Below, in pieces: positions 1 through 9,005 of a stretch of DNA of 64,000 nt (position 1 is the first letter of the stretch; the number at the start of each line of letters is the position of its first letter). The notes beneath the pieces are model-generated. The model was not told the origin of the DNA, made no database searches, and was given only the letters and a program-made list of their open reading frames with translations. A program made the translations under genes and the position numbers. This DNA is from Clostridia bacterium (lineage in GTDB: Bacteria; Bacillota; Clostridia; TANB77; CAG-508). The stretch spans positions 22,787-86,786 of the forward strand of contig JAFTJF010000010.1 in assembly GCA_017456555.1 (NCBI GenBank). The letters run 5' to 3'.

Positions 1-2177
1 AAACCAACTCTATATTGAAGAACAGTTTCTTGTGGATTTGTTGTTTTTATTGTTCCAACTACCACTTCTATAGCTTTTATTTTTGATATTGGTAATGATG
101 CTGATCTAGTAATACCAGCTGGTGCAGTATCTTCATTATATATAATTTCATATCCTTGAGGAATATCTATTGCATTCATCTTATATAGATTATTTTTACA
201 TTTTCCAACACCTATATAATATGCCTTTTTCAAAGTAGCATCTCCTGATGGGAAAACATTGTTTACTTCATAATTGCCATCATTTATACATTCATAACAT
301 GCATAATTTTTATGATCATATCTATAAGATAATAATGAATTATGTTTGTTATATACTTTATCATATTTTGCTTCTTTTGAAGTAAATGCTATATATTCTC
401 CTGAAGCGCTCGTCAATTTTGGACAATCTATTTTATGATATTCTGAACTTTCATTTGAAAATTTTTCTTTATCTACATAATAAACATCTTCTGTAGATAC
501 AGATATTTCATTATTTGTACTAGATACTATCATATAATTATTATAAGTTTTTAAACCACAGTGATATCCTTGCAAGAAAGATACAATTGAAGGGTTTGTT
601 AATATTTTTTGCCACTCTTCACTTTCCATAACTGGCATAGCATAAGAACTTTGACCAGTTGTCATATTGTTATAAGTAGACATTGCTAAATTCAAATTAT
701 ATTGTATAGAGTTTCTTATTACATTTAATTTATGTGTATAAAAAACAGAGTCTTCTGGTATATCTGTTACACCATTTGTTGTTGTTCCAGTAATCATAAA
801 TATTTGTGAGTCTGAATCAAATTTATATGTTAATTGTTCATTTCCATTTACTGTTCTATATTCTTGTCCTGAAATTTCAATTAAATATTTCTCCTGAACA
901 ACATTTAACGTATCTTGTACCCACTCTGTAAAAATTATACCTGTTACATAATATGTCATAGCTGACATTTTATCTAATTCATATTGTAATCTATTTATTT
1001 CAGCATTAGAATTTGTCATTACTTCTTCTAATTGAGCTAAAACATTATTAGTGTCAAAAGTTAATCCTGCATCTGTTATAACTTTCTTTACTTCATCAGC
1101 ATCTTTTAACATAGCGCCAACTTGAATTGCTATTTTATAGTAATGAGCATTATCAATTCTAGTATTTAAAGTTACAATACTTTCACTAATTGATTCGTAG
1201 CTACCAGATCCACCTGATTTCAATTCAGTTCCGTCTGCTAAAACTAAAGTAATTTCTCTGCCTCGTTCAACTTCATTTTTAGCATCTTCTTGACTATATT
1301 TTTTTAAATCTACTATATCGCCTGAATCAACATAACAATCTATAGGTAATAAATATCCAGATTTTGTATAATATACATTTCCTACATTACCTTCTATTGT
1401 AATATAGTTATCTAAAGTATAAACAACTGAAATATCAAAATCTGTACCTTTTTTATATCTTGCAGAATATGGCATATATGATTTTAAAACATTTTTTGTT
1501 TTTAATTCAGCCTCATTTATATCAGTTGTATATTTATTAGGATCATCTTTTGATACATATAAAACTTGTCCATAATCATATTTTACAGCATCATGTCCTT
1601 CTATTTTTGTATATTTCATATAATTATTTACATTTGAATAATCTGCATATTTTATATGAGTAGTACCACCTGTAGCACAAACCTCACATTCATCTTCTGA
1701 TTCTTTTGTTGAATGAGCTACTGTATAAGAATAAGTTGCATAATCACCATTTACAGTCACTCCCGCATCACCCACAGAAACAGCGTTTCCGTCTGCATCA
1801 GTTAACACTGTTGGCACTCTAGTTGGAGCATATATATAATATCCATCATATAGAGTATATAATAGTGATGGTACAAATGGTTCTATATAACTTTTACTTG
1901 CATTTGACATTCCTAAATTTGTCGCTAAAGTATTAATAAAGACATTTGAAGATGCATCTATTATTGTACGCAAAGAATCAGACACGGTTGATAAATCCTC
2001 ATTTGCTGTATTAATTTCAAATGCGGATAATGCATCACGTGTCGAATTCAATAATTTAGCGTCATATGTATTTTGCAAATTTATTGTTTCTACTTGCAAT
2101 CTTATGTAATACGATAATACTAAAATTAGTGGTAATACAATTAATGCAAATAGAACACTAACTCCTTGTAATTTCAT
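1..2177 (-). CDS. Large pilin-like (TadE-like) protein, 3' end outside window
   Basis: The frame stays open from an ATG at 2177 to the left edge, about 725 codons, so the C-terminus is outside the window. The N-terminus starts MKLQGVSVLFALIVLPLILV, one hydrophobic helix at residues 5-24 with almost no charged leader, as in TadE-like pseudopilins. The long remainder is predicted to be outside the cell. It is rich in Tyr, Asn and Ser and has a short coiled stretch near residue 400. Two Cys pairs are visible, C-x-x-C near 163 and near 626. It follows the 2195-2740 gene by 17 bases and is the last visible gene of the Tad operon. A tip or minor subunit role is inferred from size and position only. 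Confidence 0.7.
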   Translation of the reverse strand, partial: MKLQGVSVLFALIVLPLILVLSYYIRLQVETINLQNTYDAKLLNSTRDALSAFEINTANEDLSTVSDSLRTIIDASSNVFINTLATNLGMSNASKSYIEPFVPSLLYTLYDGYYIYAPTRVPTVLTDADGNAVSVGDAGVTVNGDYATYSYTVAHSTKESEDECEVCATGGTTHIKYADYSNVNNYMKYTKIEGHDAVKYDYGQVLYVSKDDPNKYTTDINEAELKTKNVLKSYMPYSARYKKGTDFDISVVYTLDNYITIEGNVGNVYYTKSGYLLPIDCYVDSGDIVDLKKYSQEDAKNEVERGREITLVLADGTELKSGGSGSYESISESIVTLNTRIDNAHYYKIAIQVGAMLKDADEVKKVITDAGLTFDTNNVLAQLEEVMTNSNAEINRLQYELDKMSAMTYYVTGIIFTEWVQDTLNVVQEKYLIEISGQEYRTVNGNEQLTYKFDSDSQIFMITGTTTNGVTDIPEDSVFYTHKLNVIRNSIQYNLNLAMSTYNNMTTGQSSYAMPVMESEEWQKILTNPSIVSFLQGYHCGLKTYNNYMIVSSTNNEISVSTEDVYYVDKEKFSNESSEYHKIDCPKLTSASGEYIAFTSKEAKYDKVYNKHNSLLSYRYDHKNYACYECINDGNYEVNNVFPSGDATLKKAYYIGVGKCKNNLYKMNAIDIPQGYEIIYNEDTAPAGITRSASLPISKIKAIEVVVGTIKTTNPQETVLQYRVG

Positions 2178-2194
2178 TAATAACTTCCTTTATA

Positions 2195-2740
2195 TTAATA
2201 AGATCCATTAGCTGTTACAACACCTGAAGATTGTGCTGCAATTGTGTATACATCACTTCCTGAAATAGAATAAAATACACCTCTAATTGTTTGAGATAAT
2301 GTTTTATTAGTATTTTTTACACTAACAGAAAAAATATCTCCTTCTTTCATTTTATAAACTCCATTTGAGTTGTATTTATTATCTTTATCCTCTAAAACTT
2401 CAACGATTTGAGAAGTATATACAGAGTAATAAACATTTTCACCAATTACAGTTCCTTGTGTCCATGCTGATTTTTTTCCAATGTTTTCATCTAATACTTT
2501 TACTTCCATTTCAACATCGTATGAATTTCCTGTAGCAGCTATTGTTGTTACTAATTTGGTATAATTATCCATTGTTATTTTTCCAATTGTTCTTGAATTA
2601 TCCACAAATTCAGCTGTTGCAGTTTGTACTGATAATTGTGATATATCATCACTTCTTTCAGATACTGATAATAATGGGAAAATAAACATTAAAACAGTTG
2701 CTAGTAATATTGCAACAATTGTAATTAATGTATCACTCAT
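2195..2740 (-). CDS. Small pilin-like protein with N-terminal membrane helix
   Basis: A 181-residue protein with one N-terminal hydrophobic helix (about 5-24) and no long cationic leader, followed by a Thr/Ser/Val-rich outer domain likely to be beta-rich. AAGGAGGAAG lies seven bases before the ATG. It sits in the Tad operon between the frameshifted pilin-like gene and the large TadE-like gene. Its N-terminus (MSDTLITIVAILLATVLM) differs from the MEN-type N-termini of its upstream neighbours, so it may be a separate subunit class. The product is named from topology and context; I recognise no specific family. Confidence 0.65.
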   Translation of the reverse strand: MSDTLITIVAILLATVLMFIFPLLSVSERSDDISQLSVQTATAEFVDNSRTIGKITMDNYTKLVTTIAATGNSYDVEMEVKVLDENIGKKSAWTQGTVIGENVYYSVYTSQIVEVLEDKDNKYNSNGVYKMKEGDIFSVSVKNTNKTLSQTIRGVFYSISGSDVYTIAAQSSGVVTANGSY

Positions 2741-2786
2741 ATAATTCTTCCTCCTTAAAATTTAAATTATTATGGTGTTGCTCCTT

Positions 2787-3582
2787 TTATGGTAGCATTG
2801 TATAAATTATTATAGTTTTATCTTTTGCACTTGCCCCAACAACTAAAGAATCTCCATCTTCTGTTTCTATTGTTTGACCTGTATATGAATAGTTAATAAA
2901 TTCTTCTTTAAATTGTTTTGGGGGATTTGCTTTTATAGCTTGATAAAATTCATTATTTGTATAGTCTAGATATTTATCATTTATATATCCAGCTTTTCCA
3001 TTAACAAATAAATCAATTCTTAATTTTACTAATTCTGGGTTACCTAACCATGGTGCTCCGTTTAAATAATATGATTTAAAATCCGTAGTTTTATTTCCAA
3101 AAACAGAGTTATATGCATAATTTTGAATAGATGTAACTGTACCTCCTAATCCATTAGAGGTATCACCTATAGCTCCATTTGCTTTTCCTTCTAAATATAC
3201 ATCAAAAATTTGTATTAATTCTCCGGCTAGCATCACAGATTTTAACACAGAAGTTTTCTTTATAATATCTATATAAGGTTGGAATTATTGTTTCAGCAGA
3301 AACAATTCTAGCAGTACCATTTGTTAATGAATCTTCATCAGTACTAAATGGATCACCACAATTGTCACAATATACATTTCTTGATGGATTTGCTTCTGAA
3401 CAAGTAGAGCAATATTTTACAAGCTCAACATTATCATAATATATTGTTGAGTCTGAATAAAAAGCTAATGTTTCTGAAGTTGAAGCAACCATAGAAAACA
3501 TATATATAGCTAATGATAAGGCAAACACCAAAACTATAACAGCAAATGCCATATTTAACGCTCTTGTTGCATTTTCATCCAT
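2787..3582 (-). pseudogene. Pilin-like gene with C4 zinc-ribbon motif, split by a one-base frameshift
   Basis: Two overlapping frames make one gene. The upstream frame (start 3582) gives MDENATRALNMAFAVIVLVF, a membrane helix and a C-x2-C-x10-C-x2-C motif (Cys58, 61, 72, 75), and would end as CDASRRINTNF. The downstream frame (stop at 2787) continues with GELIQIFDVYLEGK. Removing one C from the AGCCGG near 3223-3228 joins them as KICDASGELIQIFD, about 264 residues. The downstream frame has no ribosome site of its own. A real mutation, a consensus error or a frameshift signal would all give this picture. The N-terminus matches the MEN-type pilin-like proteins upstream, and it lies in the same operon. 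Confidence 0.7.
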
Positions 3583-3618
3583 ACTTTTCCCTTTCTTATA
3601 TAGTATTTATATTAAAGT

Positions 3619-3653
3619 AAAGTGGTATATAAGTATAATATATATACCACTTT
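3619..3653 (-). promoter_or_regulatory. Intercistronic hairpin inside the Tad operon
   Basis: AAAGTGGTATATA at 3619-3631 pairs perfectly with TATATACCACTTT at 3641-3653 around a nine-base loop. No U-run follows on the minus strand, so it is not a classical terminator. It lies between two pilin-like genes and may be an mRNA stability or processing element. That role is inferred. Confidence 0.4.
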
Positions 3654-3668
3654 TATTACTTTATTAAA

Positions 3669-4151
3669 TTATTTTCTAAACATAGGTTCTATTTTATTAG
3701 ATTTATTATATGATATATTAATATAATCTAATAATCCATTATCTTGGAAAGATATTTCTACCCAATATTTATGTTTAACATCAATATTCTTTTTTATATT
3801 TTCTAATCCACTAATATATTCTGAATTACTATCTGCTTCTGGTATTCCAGAATCATAAGTACTATCTGATGTTTCCATAAAAACACCAGGTATTTTTGTT
3901 ATTTCAGACTTATTAGTATTAGAATTTGCAATTAGTGTTCCCACTAATGCTTTTATATTAGCTCCTGTTTGTTCTCCTTCATACATAGTAAATTTCAAAT
4001 TGAAAGCTTCAATTTCTTGAGTTGACATTGAACTCAAAGCATCATCTACTGTGCTATTGGCATCATTTGTAACAAACATTCCTATAGCTATTATTAGTAT
4101 TACAACTAATATTGCTCCAGCAATTAAAAGAGCTTTTGACCCATTTTCCAT
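3669..4151 (-). CDS. MEN-type pilin-like protein
   Basis: A 160-residue protein starting MENGSKALLIAGAILVVILI, with one membrane helix (about 7-27), then a short helix and a small outer domain. It is a close paralogue of the 4176-4721 protein. Both carry MSTQEI(E/D)AFN, a YEG(E/A)QTG stretch and NIKALVG.LIAN, and both have (W/Y)VEI.FQDNG near the C-terminus. It starts 24 bases after the neighbour's stop codon. It probably encodes a second fibre subunit of the Tad pilus. Whether the leader is cleaved is uncertain, because no prepilin peptidase gene lies in this window. Confidence 0.7.
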   Translation of the reverse strand: MENGSKALLIAGAILVVILIIAIGMFVTNDANSTVDDALSSMSTQEIEAFNLKFTMYEGEQTGANIKALVGTLIANSNTNKSEITKIPGVFMETSDSTYDSGIPEADSNSEYISGLENIKKNIDVKHKYWVEISFQDNGLLDYINISYNKSNKIEPMFRK

Positions 4152-4175
4152 AAATTAAATTTCCCTTTTTAAGAA

Positions 4176-4721
4176 TTAAGGTGTTTGTCCCATAGCACAT
4201 TGTACGTTACTTTGGTTTGTTCTCATTTGAGCATCTGGATCAACTTTATCAGAAGCATCATAAGAAATTATGATATAGTCAATAATACCATTATCTTGGA
4301 AGTTGATTTCAACCCAGTATTCATGTTTTGTTTCAACTGAATTTCTGATTTTTCCTAAGTATGTGATATAGTTTTGTGGCATACCTGCATTGTTTGCATC
4401 AAATGCAGCTCTAACAAAATTTTTCTTTGTGTTGCTTAATTGGTTGATATAAACTTGTGGAACTTTTGCTGGTTCATCTCTGTATGTATCAGCGTTAGCT
4501 ATTAATCTTCCAACTAAAGCTTTAATATTTGATCCTGTTTGAGCACCTTCATATCCTGTAAATTGGTTATTGAAAGCGTCGATTTCTTGTGTAGACATTG
4601 ATGTTAATGAGTCTGTAATTGTACTTGATGCACTATTGTAAATAAACATACCAATAGCGATAATCAAAATACATAATAAAATTGCACCTGCGATTAAAAG
4701 TGCCTTTGAAGCATTCTCCAT
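4176..4721 (-). CDS. MEN-type pilin-like protein, candidate major pilin
   Basis: A 181-residue protein starting MENASKALLIAGAILLCILI, with one membrane helix (7-27) and a small outer domain with the family motif EIDAFNNQF..YEG. It has a very strong ribosome site (TAAGGAGGAAG), and its base composition is visibly less AT-extreme than its neighbours, as expected for a highly expressed gene. These are the reasons to suggest it as the major subunit. Its C-terminus (SNVQCAMGQTP) has a lone Cys that the 3669-4151 paralogue lacks. It is part of the Tad operon read from 13675. Confidence 0.7.
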   Translation of the reverse strand: MENASKALLIAGAILLCILIIAIGMFIYNSASSTITDSLTSMSTQEIDAFNNQFTGYEGAQTGSNIKALVGRLIANADTYRDEPAKVPQVYINQLSNTKKNFVRAAFDANNAGMPQNYITYLGKIRNSVETKHEYWVEINFQDNGIIDYIIISYDASDKVDPDAQMRTNQSNVQCAMGQTP

Positions 4722-4799
4722 AACTTCTTCCTCCTTAAAAATTGTATATTTTATTTAAAATTAACTAGAAAACATAGCCCTAGTATAACATTAAAAACT

Positions 4800-5234
4800 T
4801 TAGTATTCTTCGGCTTCAAATGTCATTGTTGCTATTCTACCAGTTTTTTCATGGTAAGTTACCTTTGAACATTTAAAGTCGATTTCTCCAAAATGTCTTA
4901 CAAAATTTGTAATATCAGATAAGACTATTTTTTCCATATTTAAGGTAATTTCGTCTAATACTAATGTTACATAAATTTCTATACTATATTGGTCATCCAA
5001 TATATATAGACCATTTTCATCTTTTGGAATTTCATATTTTTCATTATTACTTGTTGCTTTATTTATAACTGTAGTTACATCTAATCCATTTATTTCTTCT
5101 TTATTATATAACTCATATTGAGAATTAAATGAATCTATTTCTCTTTTTTGTGTTTGATAATCTTTATATTTAAAGAAAAATATTGATAAAACTGCAATTA
5201 CAATAATAACAATTATAAGAAAATATTTTTTCAT
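4800..5234 (-). CDS. Minor pilin-like protein with cationic leader
   Basis: A 144-residue protein with a short Lys leader (MKKYF), a membrane helix at 5-22 and an outer domain. The outer domain shares two motifs with its neighbours: EIDSFNSQYELYNK followed by NKATSNNEKY near the N-terminus, also seen in the 6048-6869 protein, and a C-terminal CSKVTYHEKTGRIATM, matching RCDDIKYSDITGRV in that protein. It is therefore a shortened member of the same family with a different leader. It lies between a 78-base and a 108-base gap, which is loose spacing for this operon. Confidence 0.6.
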   Translation of the reverse strand: MKKYFLIIVIIVIAVLSIFFFKYKDYQTQKREIDSFNSQYELYNKEEINGLDVTTVINKATSNNEKYEIPKDENGLYILDDQYSIEIYVTLVLDEITLNMEKIVLSDITNFVRHFGEIDFKCSKVTYHEKTGRIATMTFEAEEY

Positions 5235-5342
5235 TTATAAACCCTACTTTTCATATTGTTTTATTTCTCATGTCTAGTTGTATTTTACCTAATTATTTTT
5301 CATTTTTCAATATATATTAATTAAAAATTTATATTTTTTTAT

Positions 5343-6029
5343 CTAATATTCTGGATTAATATATAATTTTAATTTTATAGATTTTACTCTTCCTGTTTCA
5401 TCATAATATTCAAAATCATCACCTGATTCACATACAAAAATATATTTATATATTCTTCTATTATTTCCATCTAATCTCGTTTGAGATAATGTTTCTGATA
5501 ATGTATCTGTAATATTTACTGTACTGTTAGATTCAGTATTATATTTTGTTAAAGTGAAAGAACTTGCAGTTCCATTTAATTGTTTTAATTGATTTACAGG
5601 GGTATTCATCAAATTAAATATAGAAACTTCTTTTTTGTCTGCCCCAAAAGCAATTGTGTTTCTTTGAGTTAAGTATTGTTTCTCACTTAATTTTGTGGCA
5701 TTTTCATTTTTATATTCACTTGGAATTGAATAGATTGCTCCTGCTATATCAATTTCTAGTTGTATTGCATATCCATTTGTGTATTCACATTCTTCATTTG
5801 TACTATATACTAAATTGGCCAATGATACAACATCAGTAATAGTATTGTAAGGTGTATCATAATATTCAAATTGACCATTATGAGCTTCTAATTGTTGATT
5901 TATCTGTTTATCATCATAGGCTTTAGAAACTCTCCCTCCTGCTCTAAACATATATATCATTATTGATAAGAGGAATATTCCTAGTAAAACAGTTGCAGCC
6001 ATCAACAAAGCTCTTGAGCCATTCTCCAT
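5343..6029 (-). CDS. MEN-type pilin-like protein
   Basis: A 228-residue protein starting MENGSRALLMAATVLLGIFL, with a membrane helix at 7-28. The outer domain has LEAHNGQFEYYDT and a C-terminal DFEYYDETGRVKSIKLKL, the same motif pair that marks the other pilin-like proteins here. The ribosome site is AGGAGGAAG. It lies 18 bases after the 6048-6869 gene. It is most likely a minor or initiating subunit of the Tad pilus; which one cannot be told from sequence. Confidence 0.65.
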   Translation of the reverse strand: MENGSRALLMAATVLLGIFLLSIMIYMFRAGGRVSKAYDDKQINQQLEAHNGQFEYYDTPYNTITDVVSLANLVYSTNEECEYTNGYAIQLEIDIAGAIYSIPSEYKNENATKLSEKQYLTQRNTIAFGADKKEVSIFNLMNTPVNQLKQLNGTASSFTLTKYNTESNSTVNITDTLSETLSQTRLDGNNRRIYKYIFVCESGDDFEYYDETGRVKSIKLKLYINPEY

Positions 6030-6047
6030 ATATTACTTCCTCCTATA

Positions 6048-6869
6048 TTATATTTCTGAAAAATATATTTCATTAACTCTTCCTGTAATATCACTATATT
6101 TTATATCATCACATCTAAATCTTCTTGTTTTAAAATCATATAAAGCCGATGTCCAAACTGCAGAACTCCATATTTTTAACTGGTCTTGACCACCTTGGTT
6201 TGTAACTGTTTGCTTCATATTAGTACTAGCAAAACTAACTAAAGTTTGAAGTGGAGTTACGTCATAGTTTTCTGTTCCATTATGTAATTTATTAGTTTCA
6301 GTTGTACTTAACCCCTCTATTCCTGATAATTCAGTTGGTGCTATTTCTTCATATTTAGTTAGTAATGGAGTTGTTTCATCAAATGTAGAATATATATTTC
6401 CATCTTTTTTATTGAATACAAATCCTACATCTCCCATTTTTATTGCACTTGAACCAGTCACGTCAGATCCTTCTAATAGCATTTTTTGTTTATTAAATCC
6501 AGCAGTTGTTTCATCAAAGTAATATACTTCAAGAGATTCTTCTAAATCAGATTTTATATTTACATATACATTAATCCAATATTTTTCACCATATTTGTTT
6601 CCAGTTAAATATTTTTCACCAGCAACATATTTTTCATTATTACTTTGAGCTTTGGTTAGGCAAGATATGACATCAGCGCCATACATTGCCTTTTTATCAA
6701 AAACTTCATATTCTAAATTAAATTTTGCTAATTGTTCCGCTGTTTCCATTGAGTCTTCTTCTTCAGGCCATAATCTAACTGAAGAAAAGAAGTAAGCAAT
6801 AAGCGACATTATTAGTACAGCTAGCAAAACTCCAGCTGCTATTTCTAAAGCTTTCGCAGCATTTTCCAT
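6048..6869 (-). CDS. MEN-type pilin-like protein, largest complete member
   Basis: A 273-residue protein starting MENAAKALEIAAGVLLAVLI, with a membrane helix at 8-28 followed by an acidic stretch (PEEEDSMETAEQ). The outer domain carries KFNLEYEVFDKK, AQSNNEKY and the terminal RCDDIKYSDITGRVNEIYF. It is the first pilin-like gene after the TadBC-like platform gene, 19 bases downstream. Its order and family resemblance support a role as a minor pilin of the same appendage. Confidence 0.65.
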   Translation of the reverse strand: MENAAKALEIAAGVLLAVLIMSLIAYFFSSVRLWPEEEDSMETAEQLAKFNLEYEVFDKKAMYGADVISCLTKAQSNNEKYVAGEKYLTGNKYGEKYWINVYVNIKSDLEESLEVYYFDETTAGFNKQKMLLEGSDVTGSSAIKMGDVGFVFNKKDGNIYSTFDETTPLLTKYEEIAPTELSGIEGLSTTETNKLHNGTENYDVTPLQTLVSFASTNMKQTVTNQGGQDQLKIWSSAVWTSALYDFKTRRFRCDDIKYSDITGRVNEIYFSEI

Positions 6870-6888
6870 TTTATTTTACCTTTCTTTA

Positions 6889-8961
6889 TTACATTGACAT
6901 TGAAGACATTGTTGAGAATGCTTTTGTCATACTTGTCATACCGATTACACACATTGGTACGATCAAGTAACCAACAAATAGTACAACCATTGGGGCAAAA
7001 CCTATTATTTGACCAATTTTTGATTTTCTTGCAATCAATCTTTCGTTTGATTCTTTTCTCTTTTCTTGGTGGTAAGCTCTTTCTGTATCTAACTCATCAA
7101 AAGCCTCTCTAATTGGTATTTGCTCAACAGCAGCTTGTAAGCTTTCTACTATTCTTATTAATTGTTGGAAAGATATATCATTTTTTAATTCTTCTAATGC
7201 TTCCCAAGGTCCACTTTCGTAGTTATTAACACATTTACTGATTGGCTCTCTAAATATATTAGAATATCTTTCTAGCCATTCTAGAATCATTTCTACGTTA
7301 ACCCTTTCAATTTTCATAAGCATTAATATAATTGTTTGGAATTGCATTACTTCATTTTCCATATCCATTTGTCTCATGATTTTTTGGAATATTAATAACC
7401 ATACTGGTCCTTGATATGAAAGTACCATTATTACTAATGCAATTAATACTTCAAACCATTTAACATATTCTGATTGAACAATTTGTAATTTATCCCAAAT
7501 TCTTGTTGTTATTGTTTCTAATTCTTCTGCAGAACTCATTCCATATTGATCTGATTCTGCAACATCTTCAGCTAATTCTTCTTGAGTTATATCATAATCA
7601 TGTTGATATTTTTTCAAGAAATAATTATCTTTTTCAGTCGTTTCCATTGCTTTCTTTTCTTGAGATTCTGACATTGTTCCAAGTAAGTTATAATCTGACG
7701 TTGGCTCTGTAAATTGATAATTTATAGCCATCTTATGTGCAGCAAATAAAATTATTATTCCAAGTATAAATCCAAGAATTGCAATGCAAATTCTATTTAT
7801 GTATAACCATTCAATTTTTAATTTTGATGCTGAATCTTTTAATAATTGAACTATTTTTCTATAATCTTTTGATCCTTGTTTTGGTATAAAACAATCAACT
7901 AATTTTTTAACTAATGGTTTTTTGTAAAGTTTTGCTTGCCAAGGGTTTTCCATGTTTTTTGCTGTATTTACACTACCATTGTCTTTTAATTTTCTTACTA
8001 TTATAAAAGATAAGAAAGTTAATATAATAAGACCTACTTGTACCATGAATCCTAAAGTTCCATTATAGAATTGTCTTGTAAAAGCGAACTGTCCAATTGC
8101 CCAGTTTTTTACAACATCTAAGAATAATATTGGAACTGCAGAAATCATTGATAGAGATTGGAACACATAGTCCAATTTATCTCTTTTCATAATTTCGATT
8201 TGCATCTCTTGTGTAATATTATTTAAGTTTTTTAAGTAAAGAGATGCACCATCTTTATCTTTTCTATCACCAAATTCTTTTGTTAAATATGATACTCCAG
8301 CAAACTCTTTTAAGTAACTGTTTGGAGCAATATCATAATATTTTTCAAGTTCTGTTTCTGGATCATCAGAAATTAAAACTTCATATATTTTTTCTGCTTG
8401 TCGTGATACTTCTTTTTCATCGTCTTGTGAAACTTCATAAATAGCTTCTTCAACCATGTTGTATTCATGATAAGCATGTCTGATTTCAGCAAAGAAATCT
8501 AATTGTTCTCTTAGTAATTTATTATCAATACCGTCAACCATACCTTCTAGAAGAGATTCTAGGAAGAATAATTCAAATAGCAACAATGAACTTAACAATA
8601 AGAAGTTTGAATAAGTCATATAAATTATAAATGCTGTTAGTGGCACAACTAATATTATTGCTTTGAATAATATTTTAGCAACTTGTTTTCTTGTTATATA
8701 CTCATCTTCAAGATTTATAATTTCAAGTCTTCTTCTTAATTTTAATGTATATCTTCTTAGGAATGGCATATTAACACATTTAATATAGAATTTTTGATAA
8801 AAAATATCCATACTAAATGAAGACTTTTTAGTTCCTTCAACTAATTGTTTTACATATTTAGTATTTTTGTTTTGCATTTTGCTTGACATTATAACATATG
8901 CAAGAACGATAATACCAAATAAGCCACCTACAACAGCTATTAATATTACTGGCATGCTCAT
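6889..8961 (-). CDS. Tad pilus inner-membrane platform protein, TadB-TadC-like fusion
   Basis: At 690 residues this is about twice the usual size of one type II secretion F-domain protein. I see an N-terminal helix (4-26), a helix pair near 105-145 followed by a helical cytosolic block, helices near 270-330, another near 390-412, and a second set near 500-530 and 655-685. This is two F-domain-like halves in tandem, as if the separate TadB and TadC proteins were fused. Such proteins form the membrane platform that works with the CpaF ATPase. It sits directly after that ATPase gene, before the pilin-like genes. The SD GAGAGGAAG precedes the ATG. Confidence 0.75.
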   Translation of the reverse strand: MSMPVILIAVVGGLFGIIVLAYVIMSSKMQNKNTKYVKQLVEGTKKSSFSMDIFYQKFYIKCVNMPFLRRYTLKLRRRLEIINLEDEYITRKQVAKILFKAIILVVPLTAFIIYMTYSNFLLLSSLLLFELFFLESLLEGMVDGIDNKLLREQLDFFAEIRHAYHEYNMVEEAIYEVSQDDEKEVSRQAEKIYEVLISDDPETELEKYYDIAPNSYLKEFAGVSYLTKEFGDRKDKDGASLYLKNLNNITQEMQIEIMKRDKLDYVFQSLSMISAVPILFLDVVKNWAIGQFAFTRQFYNGTLGFMVQVGLIILTFLSFIIVRKLKDNGSVNTAKNMENPWQAKLYKKPLVKKLVDCFIPKQGSKDYRKIVQLLKDSASKLKIEWLYINRICIAILGFILGIIILFAAHKMAINYQFTEPTSDYNLLGTMSESQEKKAMETTEKDNYFLKKYQHDYDITQEELAEDVAESDQYGMSSAEELETITTRIWDKLQIVQSEYVKWFEVLIALVIMVLSYQGPVWLLIFQKIMRQMDMENEVMQFQTIILMLMKIERVNVEMILEWLERYSNIFREPISKCVNNYESGPWEALEELKNDISFQQLIRIVESLQAAVEQIPIREAFDELDTERAYHQEKRKESNERLIARKSKIGQIIGFAPMVVLFVGYLIVPMCVIGMTSMTKAFSTMSSMSM

Positions 8962-9005
8962 TTAGTTGCTTCCTCTCTTTCTAAAAGTTTTATAATTATT
9001 GTTTT

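Noticed and set aside
2787-3248. A separate gene starting at the ATG at 3248
   Set aside because: No ribosome site precedes it, it has no membrane helix, and its text continues the upstream protein once one base is removed.
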